Below, piece after piece: positions 52,453-60,840 of a DNA stretch of 64,000 nt. Position 1 is the stretch's first letter. Each line of letters opens with the position of its first letter. Below the pieces are notes generated by a model. That model was not told the origin of the DNA. It did no database searches and saw only the letters and a list, made by a program, of their open reading frames with translations. A program made the position numbers and the translations under genes. This DNA comes from Nostoc paludosum FACHB-159 (lineage in GTDB: Bacteria; Cyanobacteriota; Cyanobacteriia; Cyanobacteriales; Nostocaceae): the NCBI RefSeq assembly GCF_014698835.1, contig NZ_JACJTU010000032.1, forward strand, positions 25,332-89,331, in the 5' to 3' direction.

Positions 52453-54114
52453 ATGGCTCGACTTGATTACTTTGCTCCTGGTGTTTATATCGAAGAATTT
52501 GACCGAGGGAGCCGACCGATTGAAGGTGTTAGCACAGCAGTTGCCGGATTTGTAGGTTTTACAGAAGCTGTTCGAGATGATGCTGAGCTATTTAAGCCGA
52601 TGTTGGTGACCAATTGGACGCAATATCTCAACTATTTTGCTCGTCCTAATTCTGATGGTTTCACCGATTTTAATGCCTACTTACCCTTTGCAGTTTATGG
52701 GTATTTCATGAACGGTGGCGGTCGCTGCTGGGTAACTAGTATCGGTACTGAATTACCAGGCGCACCCAAACCGGCAACTCCCGAACCTGCGACTCTGCGA
52801 ATTAACTCTCGTGGAAATCGTCCAGCCTTGCGCTTTACTTTGCGCCCCGAACAAGCAGCAGGTGGATTAGTAAATATTTTCATTAGCGATGGTTTTCCTC
52901 GTGCTTTACCGGAAGGAACTGAAGGAGAAGCGCCTCCAAATACTGGGGAATACTTCACCATTCAAATTCGTCGGGGAGATGAAATCTTAGAGCAATACGA
53001 AAACTTGACCATGAACCGCGACGCTGCTGCTCAGGTAGCAACTTACGCGCTGGCGGCTTTGAGAAATTCTATGTATGTCACCGTAGAAGACTTGACTCAA
53101 AGCGGACAGCCTTTAACTCGCCGTCCGGTTAATGGTCAGTACGAACTAGCACCGCCCATCGTTGCTGCCCCACCGGACAGATTTTCACGAGATTTAGAAG
53201 GGGTACGAGACGATCGCACCGGGGTACGCGGTATTTTTGAAATTGATGAAATCACAATGCTGGCTTGCCCTGACTTGATGCGGGCTTATCAAGAGCAAGT
53301 GCTGAATTTGGATCAAGTCCACGGCATCATGGAACTGATGATTAGCATGTGCGAAGGTTCCGCCAGTGGCGATATTCCCAATCCACCTAACCGCATGGTT
53401 GTACTTGATACACCACCTGATGCTGTCAAACCCCAACAAGCGGTGGATTGGTTGAATAGATTTAACCGTCGCTCGATGTTTGGTGCGCTTTATTATCCTT
53501 GGATCAAAGTTCCAAATCCACGCGATCGCGGCAATCCTATTTTAGTACCTCCTTGCGGTCACGTCATGGGTGTTTGGGCACGCACCGACGAAACCAGAGG
53601 AGTTTACAAAGCACCTGCAAACGAAGTACCCAGAGGCGTAATAGGTTTAGGTTACGACACCAACTTCCGCGAACAGGAACTATTGAACCCCCTTGGTATC
53701 AACTGCATTCGCAACTTCCCAAATCGGGGTATCCGCATCTGGGGTGCGCGTACTTTAGTTGAACCAGATAAAACAGAGTGGCGTTATATCAGCGTCCGGC
53801 GGTTGATTAGTTACCTAGAAAAATCAATTGAACTCGGCACACAATGGGTAGTTTTTGAACCCAACGACCAAGATTTATGGGCGCGTGTTCGACGTACTGT
53901 CAGCAACTTTTTAGAGCGAATTTGGCGTGAAGGTGCTTTATTTGGGGATTCACCAGAACAAGCATTTTATGTGAAATGCGATGCCGAATTGAATCCACCA
54001 GAAACCATAATTTTAGGTCGTTTGTATGTCGAAATAGGTGTTTGTCCTGTTAGACCAGCGGAATTTGTCATCTTCCGCATCAGTCAATGGAATGCACTTG
54101 ACGAGCAGCAATAA
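52453..54114 (+). CDS. eCIS contractile sheath protein
   Basis: 553 residues from ATG 52453, ttggaggca upstream. N-terminus ARLDYFAPGVYIEEFDRGSR, PIEGVSTAVAGFVGF and NGGGRCWVTS are strongly conserved phage/eCIS sheath features; the C-terminal domain has RRSMFGALYYPWIKVPNP, VPPCGHVMGVWARTDETRGV, NCIRNFPNRGIRIWGARTL and WRYISVRRLISYLEKSIELG. It polymerises around the tube and drives contraction. Only one sheath gene is present, versus three in Afp. Confidence 0.97.
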   Translation: MARLDYFAPGVYIEEFDRGSRPIEGVSTAVAGFVGFTEAVRDDAELFKPMLVTNWTQYLNYFARPNSDGFTDFNAYLPFAVYGYFMNGGGRCWVTSIGTELPGAPKPATPEPATLRINSRGNRPALRFTLRPEQAAGGLVNIFISDGFPRALPEGTEGEAPPNTGEYFTIQIRRGDEILEQYENLTMNRDAAAQVATYALAALRNSMYVTVEDLTQSGQPLTRRPVNGQYELAPPIVAAPPDRFSRDLEGVRDDRTGVRGIFEIDEITMLACPDLMRAYQEQVLNLDQVHGIMELMISMCEGSASGDIPNPPNRMVVLDTPPDAVKPQQAVDWLNRFNRRSMFGALYYPWIKVPNPRDRGNPILVPPCGHVMGVWARTDETRGVYKAPANEVPRGVIGLGYDTNFREQELLNPLGINCIRNFPNRGIRIWGARTLVEPDKTEWRYISVRRLISYLEKSIELGTQWVVFEPNDQDLWARVRRTVSNFLERIWREGALFGDSPEQAFYVKCDAELNPPETIILGRLYVEIGVCPVRPAEFVIFRISQWNALDEQQ

Positions 54115-54140
54115 ATTATTGGGTATGGGGCACGACTATT

Positions 54141-54205
54141 GTACAGACGCGATTCATCGCGTCTCTACCAATGATTCTTGTACAGACGCGATTCATCGCG
54201 TCTCT
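54141..54205 (+). repeat. Tandem pair of 39-nt hairpin repeats
   Basis: Two copies, 39 nt apart, of a 9-bp perfect stem agacgcgat/atcgcgtct with loop tc (54145-54164 and 54184-54203), flanked by gtctctaccaatga. A related element (gagacggcga) lies at 61001-61023. Placed between sheath and tube genes; could tune relative expression. Confidence 0.88.
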
Positions 54206-54239
54206 ACCAATGACTATTCACTTATTTAGGAGATGAAAT

Positions 54240-54716
54240 ATGCCTGGGGAATATGTAGTCGCGTCTGTGTTCTATTTTGAAGCAGACGGTATTACTGAAA
54301 AATTCGTTCAATCAGTCACCGGATTGGGTGCAAAAAATAATGCCACCAAAGGCGTTAGAGGTTCAAGTAAAAATGGTAAGACATTACGGCAAAATCTCCC
54401 TGGACAGGCAGAGTTTAATAATGTCACAATTACCATGAATTACAATGGTGACGAAAGTTTACACAAATGGTTTTTAGCCTGTAGCGAAGATGGAAAACCT
54501 CGTCAATGGGATGAAAATCGCAAAGCAATTTCGGTTGTTGGTTATACCCAAGATAAGAAAACTGAAGTCATTCGTTATAACCTGAAATCTTGCTTCCCCG
54601 AATCATATACAGGCCCCGAATTTGATGTGACAAAAAATGACCCAGCAACAGAGAAAATTGAAGTATCTATCGAGGGTTATGAAATAATCGCCCAACAAAA
54701 AGAAGTCAGAGCATAA
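54240..54716 (+). CDS. eCIS tube protein (gp19/Afp1-like), copy 2
   Basis: 158 residues from ATG 54240, with aggagatg upstream. Recognised by FYFEADGITEKFVQSVTGLG, a central LPGQAEFNNVTITMNYNGDE, LHKWFLACSEDGKP and VSIEGYEIIAQ. Immediately downstream of the sheath gene, the position of the main tube protein in Afp/PVC clusters. Likely the principal tube subunit. Confidence 0.92.
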   Translation: MPGEYVVASVFYFEADGITEKFVQSVTGLGAKNNATKGVRGSSKNGKTLRQNLPGQAEFNNVTITMNYNGDESLHKWFLACSEDGKPRQWDENRKAISVVGYTQDKKTEVIRYNLKSCFPESYTGPEFDVTKNDPATEKIEVSIEGYEIIAQQKEVRA

Positions 54717-54853
54717 AAGTGACTGGGGATTGGGGACTGGGGACTGGGGATTGGGGATTGGGGAATAGTATTTTTCATCTTATTCTCTAGTCTCCATTTC
54801 CTAGTCTCCATTTCCTAGTCCCCAGTCGCCGTTTCCTCCTAGCGTAAAAAACA

Positions 54854-55327
54854 ATGGCTGCCATACCAGAAATTCTGACAAATTATCGTTTCTTTTTAAG
54901 ATTAGACATAGGTCAAAATGATAGCGACGGCTATTTTTTGGAATGCCAAGGCTTTAAAAGAACACAGGAAGTAATTGAAATTTGTGAAGTTACTTCTCAA
55001 AAATGGGGGACTGCTTCAAAAGGTAAAGCGGTCAGAACCAAACTTCCTGGTAATGCTAAAAATGGTAATATTACTTTGCGTAAAGGTTTGAATGCTTCCA
55101 AAGATTTATGGAAGTGGTTTGAAGATGTTGAAGCCGGTAAATGGGCCCAAAAACGTGAGTTTATTTCTTTATCTATTTACGACCAGGCATCTAACAAAGA
55201 AGCGAGATTTGAATTAGCTGGCGCTTGGCCTACCAGTTACAAAATTGCCGATCTCAATGCTAACAGTCATGAAATAGAAATTGAAGAATTGGAGATTGCT
55301 TTTGAGGAATTTCAACGCACACAATAA
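54854..55327 (+). CDS. eCIS tube protein (gp19/Afp1-like), copy 3
   Basis: 157 residues from ATG 54854. It has NYRFFLRLDIGQNDSDGYFL, CQGFKRTQEVIEICEVTS, VRTKLPGNAKNGNITLRKGL, LWKWFEDVEAG and EIEIEELEIAFEEFQ, the same fold as copies at 8.2 and 54.2 kb but divergent. It may form a second tube or baseplate-proximal ring. Ends 11 bp before the first chaperone gene. Confidence 0.9.
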   Translation: MAAIPEILTNYRFFLRLDIGQNDSDGYFLECQGFKRTQEVIEICEVTSQKWGTASKGKAVRTKLPGNAKNGNITLRKGLNASKDLWKWFEDVEAGKWAQKREFISLSIYDQASNKEARFELAGAWPTSYKIADLNANSHEIEIEELEIAFEEFQRTQ

Positions 55328-55338
55328 TTAGGAGAAAT

Positions 55339-55686
55339 ATGTTTCCCACAGAGTTTGAATTTACACTGCCTAAAGGGTATCTAGACTCTGAAGGCAACCT
55401 CCACCGCAAGGGTGTAATGCGATTATCAACAGCGATAGATGAGATTGCACCTTTGCGTGACCCAAGGGTGAAAGCTAATCCAGTTTATGCCACAATTATT
55501 ATCCTGTCCCGCGTGATTACCCACTTGGGCGCTTTAACTGATATTAGTCCTGCAATAGTAGAAAACTTTTTCGCCCAGGATTTAAATTATCTTCAAGATT
55601 TTTATCGTCGAATTAATGGCTTGGAAGGCGAAACTTCTTCGGCAGAAGATGTAGTCAATTCTCCGGAGCCAGTACTTCAAAATTGA
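55339..55686 (+). CDS. Tail assembly chaperone-like protein 1 (Mu gp41-like)
   Basis: 115 residues, ggagaa upstream of ATG 55339. It begins FPTEFEFTLPKGYLDSEGNL and continues HRKGVMRLSTAIDEI, VYATIIILSRVITHLGAL and ENFFAQDLNYLQDFYRRING, a pattern of tail assembly proteins in phages and eCIS. Such chaperones hold tape measure and tube subunits before assembly and are not in the finished tail. A paralogue follows at 55828. Confidence 0.8.
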   Translation: MFPTEFEFTLPKGYLDSEGNLHRKGVMRLSTAIDEIAPLRDPRVKANPVYATIIILSRVITHLGALTDISPAIVENFFAQDLNYLQDFYRRINGLEGETSSAEDVVNSPEPVLQN

Positions 55687-55827
55687 AATTAGGGCGCGGG
55701 GCATAGGGCATTGGCCAAACAGGGCAGGGGAAAAGGTTAAAGGAATAAATTTAATCTTTCCCCTTACCCCTTTCCCTTTCCCCATGCCCTATACCCCATG
55801 CCCTATGCCCTATACCAATCCCCAGTT

Positions 55828-56211
55828 ATGCCCCGTAAAAAGGATAATCTCTGCACTGAATTTACTTTCACTCTCCCTAGAGGGTTGAGTGATGGTGAAA
55901 ACCGAGTACATCGTCAAGGAGTGATGCGTTTAGCCACAGCTAAAGATGAAATTTTGGTGCAAAAAGAACGCAAAGTTCAAGAAAATCCAGCTTACGGCGT
56001 CTTGGTAATGCTTGCACGTGTTATCACTCGCTTGGGTAGTCTCAACTCTGTTAGCCCGGAATTACTTGAAGGATTGGTCTTACATGACATTGCCTATCTG
56101 CGAGAATTTTATAATCGAATTAACCAGCAAGGTAATGCACATGTTCCGGCACAATGTCCACACTGCAATACTCAATTTTCAGTGGAGCTTGAACTAGCGG
56201 GGGAGTCATAA
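55828..56211 (+). CDS. Tail assembly chaperone-like protein 2 with CxxC motif
   Basis: 127 residues from ATG 55828 (MPRKKDN); an ATG at 55798 lies in a heptamer ladder and is rejected. Body FTFTLPRGLSDGENRVHRQG, VMRLATAKDEILVQ, VLVMLARVITRLGSLNSVSP and YLREFYNRIN parallels chaperone 1. The C-terminus adds AQCPHCNTQFSVELELAGES, with one CxxC that may bind zinc as a dimer. Its last codons run through five Gs (56199-56203) just before the stop, and the -1 frame continues into the gpE-like DUF6760 frame, which has no start of its own. A -1 ribosomal frameshift would produce a long form, as in lambda G/GT. Confidence 0.82.
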   Translation: MPRKKDNLCTEFTFTLPRGLSDGENRVHRQGVMRLATAKDEILVQKERKVQENPAYGVLVMLARVITRLGSLNSVSPELLEGLVLHDIAYLREFYNRINQQGNAHVPAQCPHCNTQFSVELELAGES

Positions 56212-56357
56212 GCTACCCCTCTGATAGTTTATATGAGGAGGTAGCTTTTATTGCTTATCATTTTCATTGGTCACAAGATGATATTTTAAATTTAGAACAT
56301 ACTATCCGTCAGCGTTGGGTAGCGGAAATCAATAAAATTAACCAAAAATTAATATGA
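56193..56357 (+). CDS. DUF6760/P2 gpE-like tail chaperone frame without a usable start codon
   Basis: The frame is open from after TGA (56190-56192) to TGA 56355-56357. It encodes SYPSDSLYEEVAFIAYHFHW followed by SQDDILNLEHTIRQRWVAEI, the DUF6760 signature, similar to P2 gpE-type (VAxIFHW...) small tail chaperones. No ATG, GTG, TTG or CTG exists in this frame in the whole open stretch; only a weak ATA at 56208 precedes the conserved part. The stop overlaps the next gene's ATG (ATGA). The most economical reading is translation as a -1 frameshift extension of the upstream chaperone; the alternative is an ATA start or a sequencing error in the G run. Confidence 0.75.
   Translation, partial: TSGGVISYPSDSLYEEVAFIAYHFHWSQDDILNLEHTIRQRWVAEINKINQKLI
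56199..56211 (+). promoter_or_regulatory. Candidate -1 ribosomal frameshift site
   Basis: gggggagtcataa: in the chaperone frame gcg ggg gag tca taa, a P-site tRNA on GGG can slip back one base onto another GGG, reading gga gtc ata agc and entering the DUF6760 frame without loss. The zero-frame stop is three codons after the slip (gag tca taa), a typical arrangement. No downstream pseudoknot was worked out. Confidence 0.55.
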
Positions 56358-58447
56358 AAGTAAAAGTTAGCTATTCACCAACTCTAAGTGAAATCAATGA
56401 AGTTGACCTGACCATAGACACTACAACGAGGGGAGAATGGATAGTAGGCCGATCTCCTACTTCTGATTTAGTCTTGGACAGTCCTGATGTCAGTCGGCAA
56501 CATGCTAAGTTCTTTGTCAAAAGTGGTACTTATTACTTCAGCGACCTTGGCAGTAGAAATGGCTCAATAGTTAATGGCAAACAAGCTGAAAAGGAGCGAC
56601 CATATCTTTTGAATGATGGAGACGTGATCCGAATTGCAGATTACGTTTTGATTATGGAAGCACTCGCTCCTTTGTCTGAGCAATTACCAGAAACTGTCTT
56701 CAGAATTATAGATCCTTCTTTGTTTTCTCGATCGCGATCGCCTGAAAATGCCAGCACTCCTAATGTTGCTAGTCCAGCCCCAGAGGTAGTCAGCGAAGTT
56801 CCAACCCCAATCAGTAACGAAGTAGAAACACCAGAAATTAATGCTGCTTCTTCAGAAATCAACGAAATTTCAGAAGTTGCTTCCACTCAAACTAATGATG
56901 ACATCCCAGGTGTTGAAGCCACCAGCCCAGAAAACATAGCTCAGCCACCAGAAGCTGTCAGCGAAGTTCCACACGATGTGCGTAATGATATTGTAGATTT
57001 ACGTACATTAGTTGTAGAAGAACATACCCTAAACCTTGATGACGTAGAATTTCCAGAAGCCAGGGAAGCCGAGCCTGATGAAGCGATAGCCGCACCCCAA
57101 GATGTTATTGAGGCTCCGGAAGAGCAAATTACACCTGCGGAAACTACTCACGATGAAGTGACCGATTTTGAGTCAGCACTGGCAGCAGAAGCTACTTTTG
57201 TACAACGGCGTGAAATAGAAAACGCCATTCCCCAAGCTACTGAGGAGCGCGATGCAGAGTTGGAAGCAGCACTAGAAGCAGAAGTTACCTTCGTACAACC
57301 ACGTGATATTGCTGATGCTAATGTTTTTGTAGATACTCCAGAACGTGATGCAGAATTTGAAGCAGCACTAGAGGCAGAAGTTACCTTCGTGCAGCCGCGT
57401 GATATATTCAACCGAGTATCCCAAGAGAATGCTGTTCCCGAAGTTACTCAAGAAGAGATAGTAGATTTAGATACGCTAATCGCTACAGAAGACACCGCAG
57501 ATGTTGACCAAGTTGCCAGTGATGTTATCCCAGAAACTAGCGAAGTTCGTGAATATGTAGATATTCAACATCACGACACATCCAGCCAAGCTATAGAGGA
57601 AACTGCTGAAGAGTTAGTATATTTAGATACAGAAATTGTCTCGATTGACTTTGCGGATGCCGATCGAGTAGAAGCTGATGAAACAGTCAGTGAAGTTCCT
57701 GAAGGTTTGAAGGCACTTGATGATAATGTTCCAGAAGTTCCTGAAGGTTTGAAGGCACTTAATGATAATGTTCCAGAAGTTTTCAGTAATCAATACGTTG
57801 ATTTGACTGATACAACTACACAAGAGGTCAATGTAAATGAAGTTTCTAGTTCAGAGGAGATGCAATCTTTGGAACTAGTAGAAAACGAAGCTCCGGAAAT
57901 CATCAGTCAAACTGTTGAAGAAGTTTCTGAAGTAGAAGCAAGTGAATCTGAGGAAATTTCAGAAGAGATTGTCAGTGAATCTGAGGAAATTTCATCTGAA
58001 GTAGAAGCAAGTGAATCTGAGGAAATTGCAGAAGAGATTGTAAGTGAGCCTGCAAAAGCGATCGCTCAAAGAAATATAGTACTAATTGCTCACGAAAGCA
58101 AGAAATCAGAACTTGCAGAATTAGTTACTCAGCATCAAGAATTTTTCTCACAGAGCTATACAATTACCTGGCCATCTATTAGCGAAGTTTTACATCAACA
58201 AGCAGGTATAACTATTAGTCAACAAACCCCCGCGCCAACTTCTGGAGGATTTCAAACAATTGCTTCATTGGTTGGGTCGGGAGAAATTGTAGCAGTGATT
58301 TTCTTGAGAGATTTGCTACAACCTCAGCCTGGTCAAGCAAATGAGGAAGCGCTACTGAGGTTATGCACTATTAATCAAGTTTTACTGGCAACTAATGTAG
58401 CAACCGCAAAAGCGATCGTGCATTATCTCAAACAGGTAGTAGATTAG
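56354..58447 (+). CDS. FHA-domain protein with acidic linker and methylglyoxal-synthase-like C-terminus
   Basis: 697 residues; ATG 56354 overlaps the preceding TGA. FHA domain at about 20-95 (GRSPTSDLVLDSPDVSRQHA, LGSRNGSIVNG) with conserved Gly, Arg, Ser-Arg-His and Asn. Residues about 130-565 are a long acidic, Glu/Val/Ala-rich, probably disordered linker with repeats (EAEVTFVQPRDI three times; VPEGLKALDDNV). From about 572 on, NIVLIAHESKKSELAELV, TSGGFQTIASLVGSGEI, EEALLRLCTINQVLLATN and VATAKAIV align with methylglyoxal synthase, but MGS residues Asp71, His98 and Asp101 (E. coli numbering) are not kept, so it is probably a non-catalytic binding domain. Placed between chaperone and kinase genes; likely a phospho-dependent scaffold. 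Confidence 0.82.
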   Translation: MKVKVSYSPTLSEINEVDLTIDTTTRGEWIVGRSPTSDLVLDSPDVSRQHAKFFVKSGTYYFSDLGSRNGSIVNGKQAEKERPYLLNDGDVIRIADYVLIMEALAPLSEQLPETVFRIIDPSLFSRSRSPENASTPNVASPAPEVVSEVPTPISNEVETPEINAASSEINEISEVASTQTNDDIPGVEATSPENIAQPPEAVSEVPHDVRNDIVDLRTLVVEEHTLNLDDVEFPEAREAEPDEAIAAPQDVIEAPEEQITPAETTHDEVTDFESALAAEATFVQRREIENAIPQATEERDAELEAALEAEVTFVQPRDIADANVFVDTPERDAEFEAALEAEVTFVQPRDIFNRVSQENAVPEVTQEEIVDLDTLIATEDTADVDQVASDVIPETSEVREYVDIQHHDTSSQAIEETAEELVYLDTEIVSIDFADADRVEADETVSEVPEGLKALDDNVPEVPEGLKALNDNVPEVFSNQYVDLTDTTTQEVNVNEVSSSEEMQSLELVENEAPEIISQTVEEVSEVEASESEEISEEIVSESEEISSEVEASESEEIAEEIVSEPAKAIAQRNIVLIAHESKKSELAELVTQHQEFFSQSYTITWPSISEVLHQQAGITISQQTPAPTSGGFQTIASLVGSGEIVAVIFLRDLLQPQPGQANEEALLRLCTINQVLLATNVATAKAIVHYLKQVVD

Positions 58448-58659
58448 CACTAAGTGGGGAGTAGAGGAGATGAGGGAGAGGGGCAGGGGGTAGGGGAAAA
58501 GGTTAAAGGGAAAAGGAATAAATTTAATCTTTCCCCTTTTCCCCTTACCCCTTTCCCTTTCCCCATGACGGCAGTTGCTCTATTTGGGGAGACCCCTGCG
58601 TACCCGTCACTGCCTCCCTCATGCCCAATGCCCAATACCCAATGCCCTGATGTAAAAAA
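58448..58659 (+). repeat. Spacer with complementary purine/pyrimidine repeats
   Basis: aggggaaaaggttaaaggga (about 58492-58511) faces cttttccccttaccccttt-type sequence (58534-58563), forming a hairpin after the FHA gene; then tgcccaa heptamers (58622-58645). The same aggggaaaaggttaaag/cccctttcc hairpin occurs at about 55725-55783 between the chaperone genes, a dispersed repeat. Confidence 0.85.
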
Positions 58660-60840
58660 ATGTTTGCCAACTTCAAAAGTTTATTGAGACAGCCGGTTAT
58701 TTTTTCAAGTGCGATCGCTACACTTTTACTAGTAGGTATTCAAAAACTTGGAGTTTTTGAACCTCTAGAAATGAGAGTCTACGACCAGATGATGCAATTA
58801 CGCGCTGACCCAGGTCCAGACTCTCGTTTGTTGATTGTTGCTTTAACTGAACAAGATCTCCAAAAATGGACTTGGCCGCTGTCTGGTGAACTTTTAGATC
58901 GACTATTGGGCAAACTTGAGGAATACGAACCGCGAGCCATTGGTCTAGATATTTTTCGCGATTTACCAGTACAGCCTGGTCACGAGAAACTACTACAACG
59001 CCTACAACAGAGCGATCTCATCATTCCCATCTGCAAACATTCTGGTTTTAAAAATCCCGGAGTTGGTTCTCCTCAAGGTGTTGAACCAGAGCGAGTGGGA
59101 TTTAGCGATGTTGTAGAAGATACTGATTCTACAATTCGCCGCAACTTATTATTAGTAAGTTCAGATGAATCTGACCCTTGTCAAAGTACATATTCCTTTA
59201 GTTTACAGCTAGCACTTAAATATTTAGAAGTTGGTGGTATTCAACCAGAATTTACCCCAAATAAAGAATTAAAATTACGAAATATTGTATTTAAACCCCT
59301 GCAAAATAATGTCGGTGGGTATGAAAAAGCTGATACCAGCGGTTACCAAATCCTGCTTAATTACCGTTCTGGTCATCAAATTGCCCAGCAGGTAACAATT
59401 ACAGAAATCCTTGAGAATAAAGTTAAACCAGATTTAGTCAAAGACCGTATTGTTTTAATTGGTTCAACAGCAAATAGTTTAAATGATATTTTTAATACGC
59501 CATTTACTAGTGGGAAGTCAGATAATTCTGGCAAGATGGCAGGAATTGAAATTCATGCCCACAGCGTTAGTCAAATTCTCAGTGTTGTTCTTAACCAACA
59601 ACCTCTGTTTTGGTTTATCCCTGAGTGGGGTAAAGTTCTTTGGATATGGGGATGGACTTTAGTTGGTGGTTTATTAGTATGGCGAATTCAACATCCTTTA
59701 GCTTTAGCATTAGCAGGAGCAACAGCCCTAACAGTTTTATTTGCAGGTAATTTTATCATTTTTACTCAAGCTGGATGGTTACCAGTAATACCTCCGATGT
59801 TGGGGTTAGTATTTACTGGCGGAAGTGTCCTTGCCTATACTGCTTATAAAACGAAAGAAGAACAAAAAGAAATTACACAAAGAGTTCAAGAACACCAACA
59901 ATTAATTATCGAATTACAAGCACTTTTACGGCAACGCGGTGATGCTTCCAATGAAGCGCCAACAGTAATTGCTGATTCTATTGGGCAAGAAATTGCATTA
60001 GGCACGCTACTAAACAACCGCTACCGAATTACTGAAAACTTGGGTTCCGGAGGATTTAGTAATACTTATTTAGCTGAGGATATTAAGCGCCCTGGTAATC
60101 CCCAGTGTGTAGTTAAACAATTACGACCTCCCCGCCAAGATACAGAATATTTAAATGTTGTCAGGCGCTTATTTGACGCTGAAGCCGAAATTTTAGAAAT
60201 TTTGGGTAAGCATCCACAGATTCCCCAATTGTTAGCTTTTTTTGAAGAAAATCGTCAGTTTTCTTTAGTGCAAGAATTTGTCCGGGGGCACGCTATGGAT
60301 AAAGAGTTAACTTCTGGTGTGCGACTCAAACAAACTGAAGTTGTGCAGATACTAAAAGAAGTTTTACAAGTGCTTGTTTTTGTTCACAGCTATGGTGTAA
60401 TTCATCGAGATATCAAACCTAGTAACTTAATTAGACGAGAATCAGATAGGCACATTGTTTTAATTGACTTTGGTGCTGTTAAACAAATTCAGCCCCAACA
60501 ACAAGAATATCAAACTATTTCAATTGGTACTCCAAGTTATGCTCCTTCTGAACAAATGAGTGGGTTGCCAAAACTAAACAGCGATATCTATGCATTGGGA
60601 ATTATGGGTATACAAGCTTTAACTGGAGTAGACCCAAGAGTATTTCGCAGAGATACAAATACTGGTGAAGTAATTATCCAAACTGAACCTGATGGTAATA
60701 CTGAGGTTTGGCACAGTTGGCGCGACTTAGCTGACGTTACAAATGAGTTAGTTATTATCTTAAATAAGATGGTACATTATGACTTTAGTCAAAGATATCA
60801 GTCAGCAGCAGAAGTGCTAAAAATTCTCGAAAGTCTCTAA
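58660..60840 (+). CDS. CHASE2-sensor Ser/Thr protein kinase
   Basis: 726 residues from ATG 58660. A short helix (about 13-31) precedes an extracytoplasmic CHASE2 domain (about 35-310; RVYDQMMQLR, YEPRAIGLDIF, KDRIVLIGSTANSLNDIF, FTSG...GIEIHAHSVSQIL), then three helices (about 325-400), a coiled linker, and a kinase (about 450-726). Catalytic residues are intact: GSGGFSNTY, Lys483 in CVVKQL, HRDIKPSNLI (about 582-591), DFGAVK (about 602), GTPSYAPSEQ. It is the last right-arm gene and likely phosphorylates partners recognised by the FHA protein just upstream. Confidence 0.92.
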   Translation: MFANFKSLLRQPVIFSSAIATLLLVGIQKLGVFEPLEMRVYDQMMQLRADPGPDSRLLIVALTEQDLQKWTWPLSGELLDRLLGKLEEYEPRAIGLDIFRDLPVQPGHEKLLQRLQQSDLIIPICKHSGFKNPGVGSPQGVEPERVGFSDVVEDTDSTIRRNLLLVSSDESDPCQSTYSFSLQLALKYLEVGGIQPEFTPNKELKLRNIVFKPLQNNVGGYEKADTSGYQILLNYRSGHQIAQQVTITEILENKVKPDLVKDRIVLIGSTANSLNDIFNTPFTSGKSDNSGKMAGIEIHAHSVSQILSVVLNQQPLFWFIPEWGKVLWIWGWTLVGGLLVWRIQHPLALALAGATALTVLFAGNFIIFTQAGWLPVIPPMLGLVFTGGSVLAYTAYKTKEEQKEITQRVQEHQQLIIELQALLRQRGDASNEAPTVIADSIGQEIALGTLLNNRYRITENLGSGGFSNTYLAEDIKRPGNPQCVVKQLRPPRQDTEYLNVVRRLFDAEAEILEILGKHPQIPQLLAFFEENRQFSLVQEFVRGHAMDKELTSGVRLKQTEVVQILKEVLQVLVFVHSYGVIHRDIKPSNLIRRESDRHIVLIDFGAVKQIQPQQQEYQTISIGTPSYAPSEQMSGLPKLNSDIYALGIMGIQALTGVDPRVFRRDTNTGEVIIQTEPDGNTEVWHSWRDLADVTNELVIILNKMVHYDFSQRYQSAAEVLKILESL

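Noticed and set aside
54141..54205. Two regularly spaced palindromic repeats suggesting a CRISPR array
   Set aside because: Only two copies, 39 nt apart with almost no unique spacer, and a related single copy elsewhere; it is a dispersed hairpin repeat.
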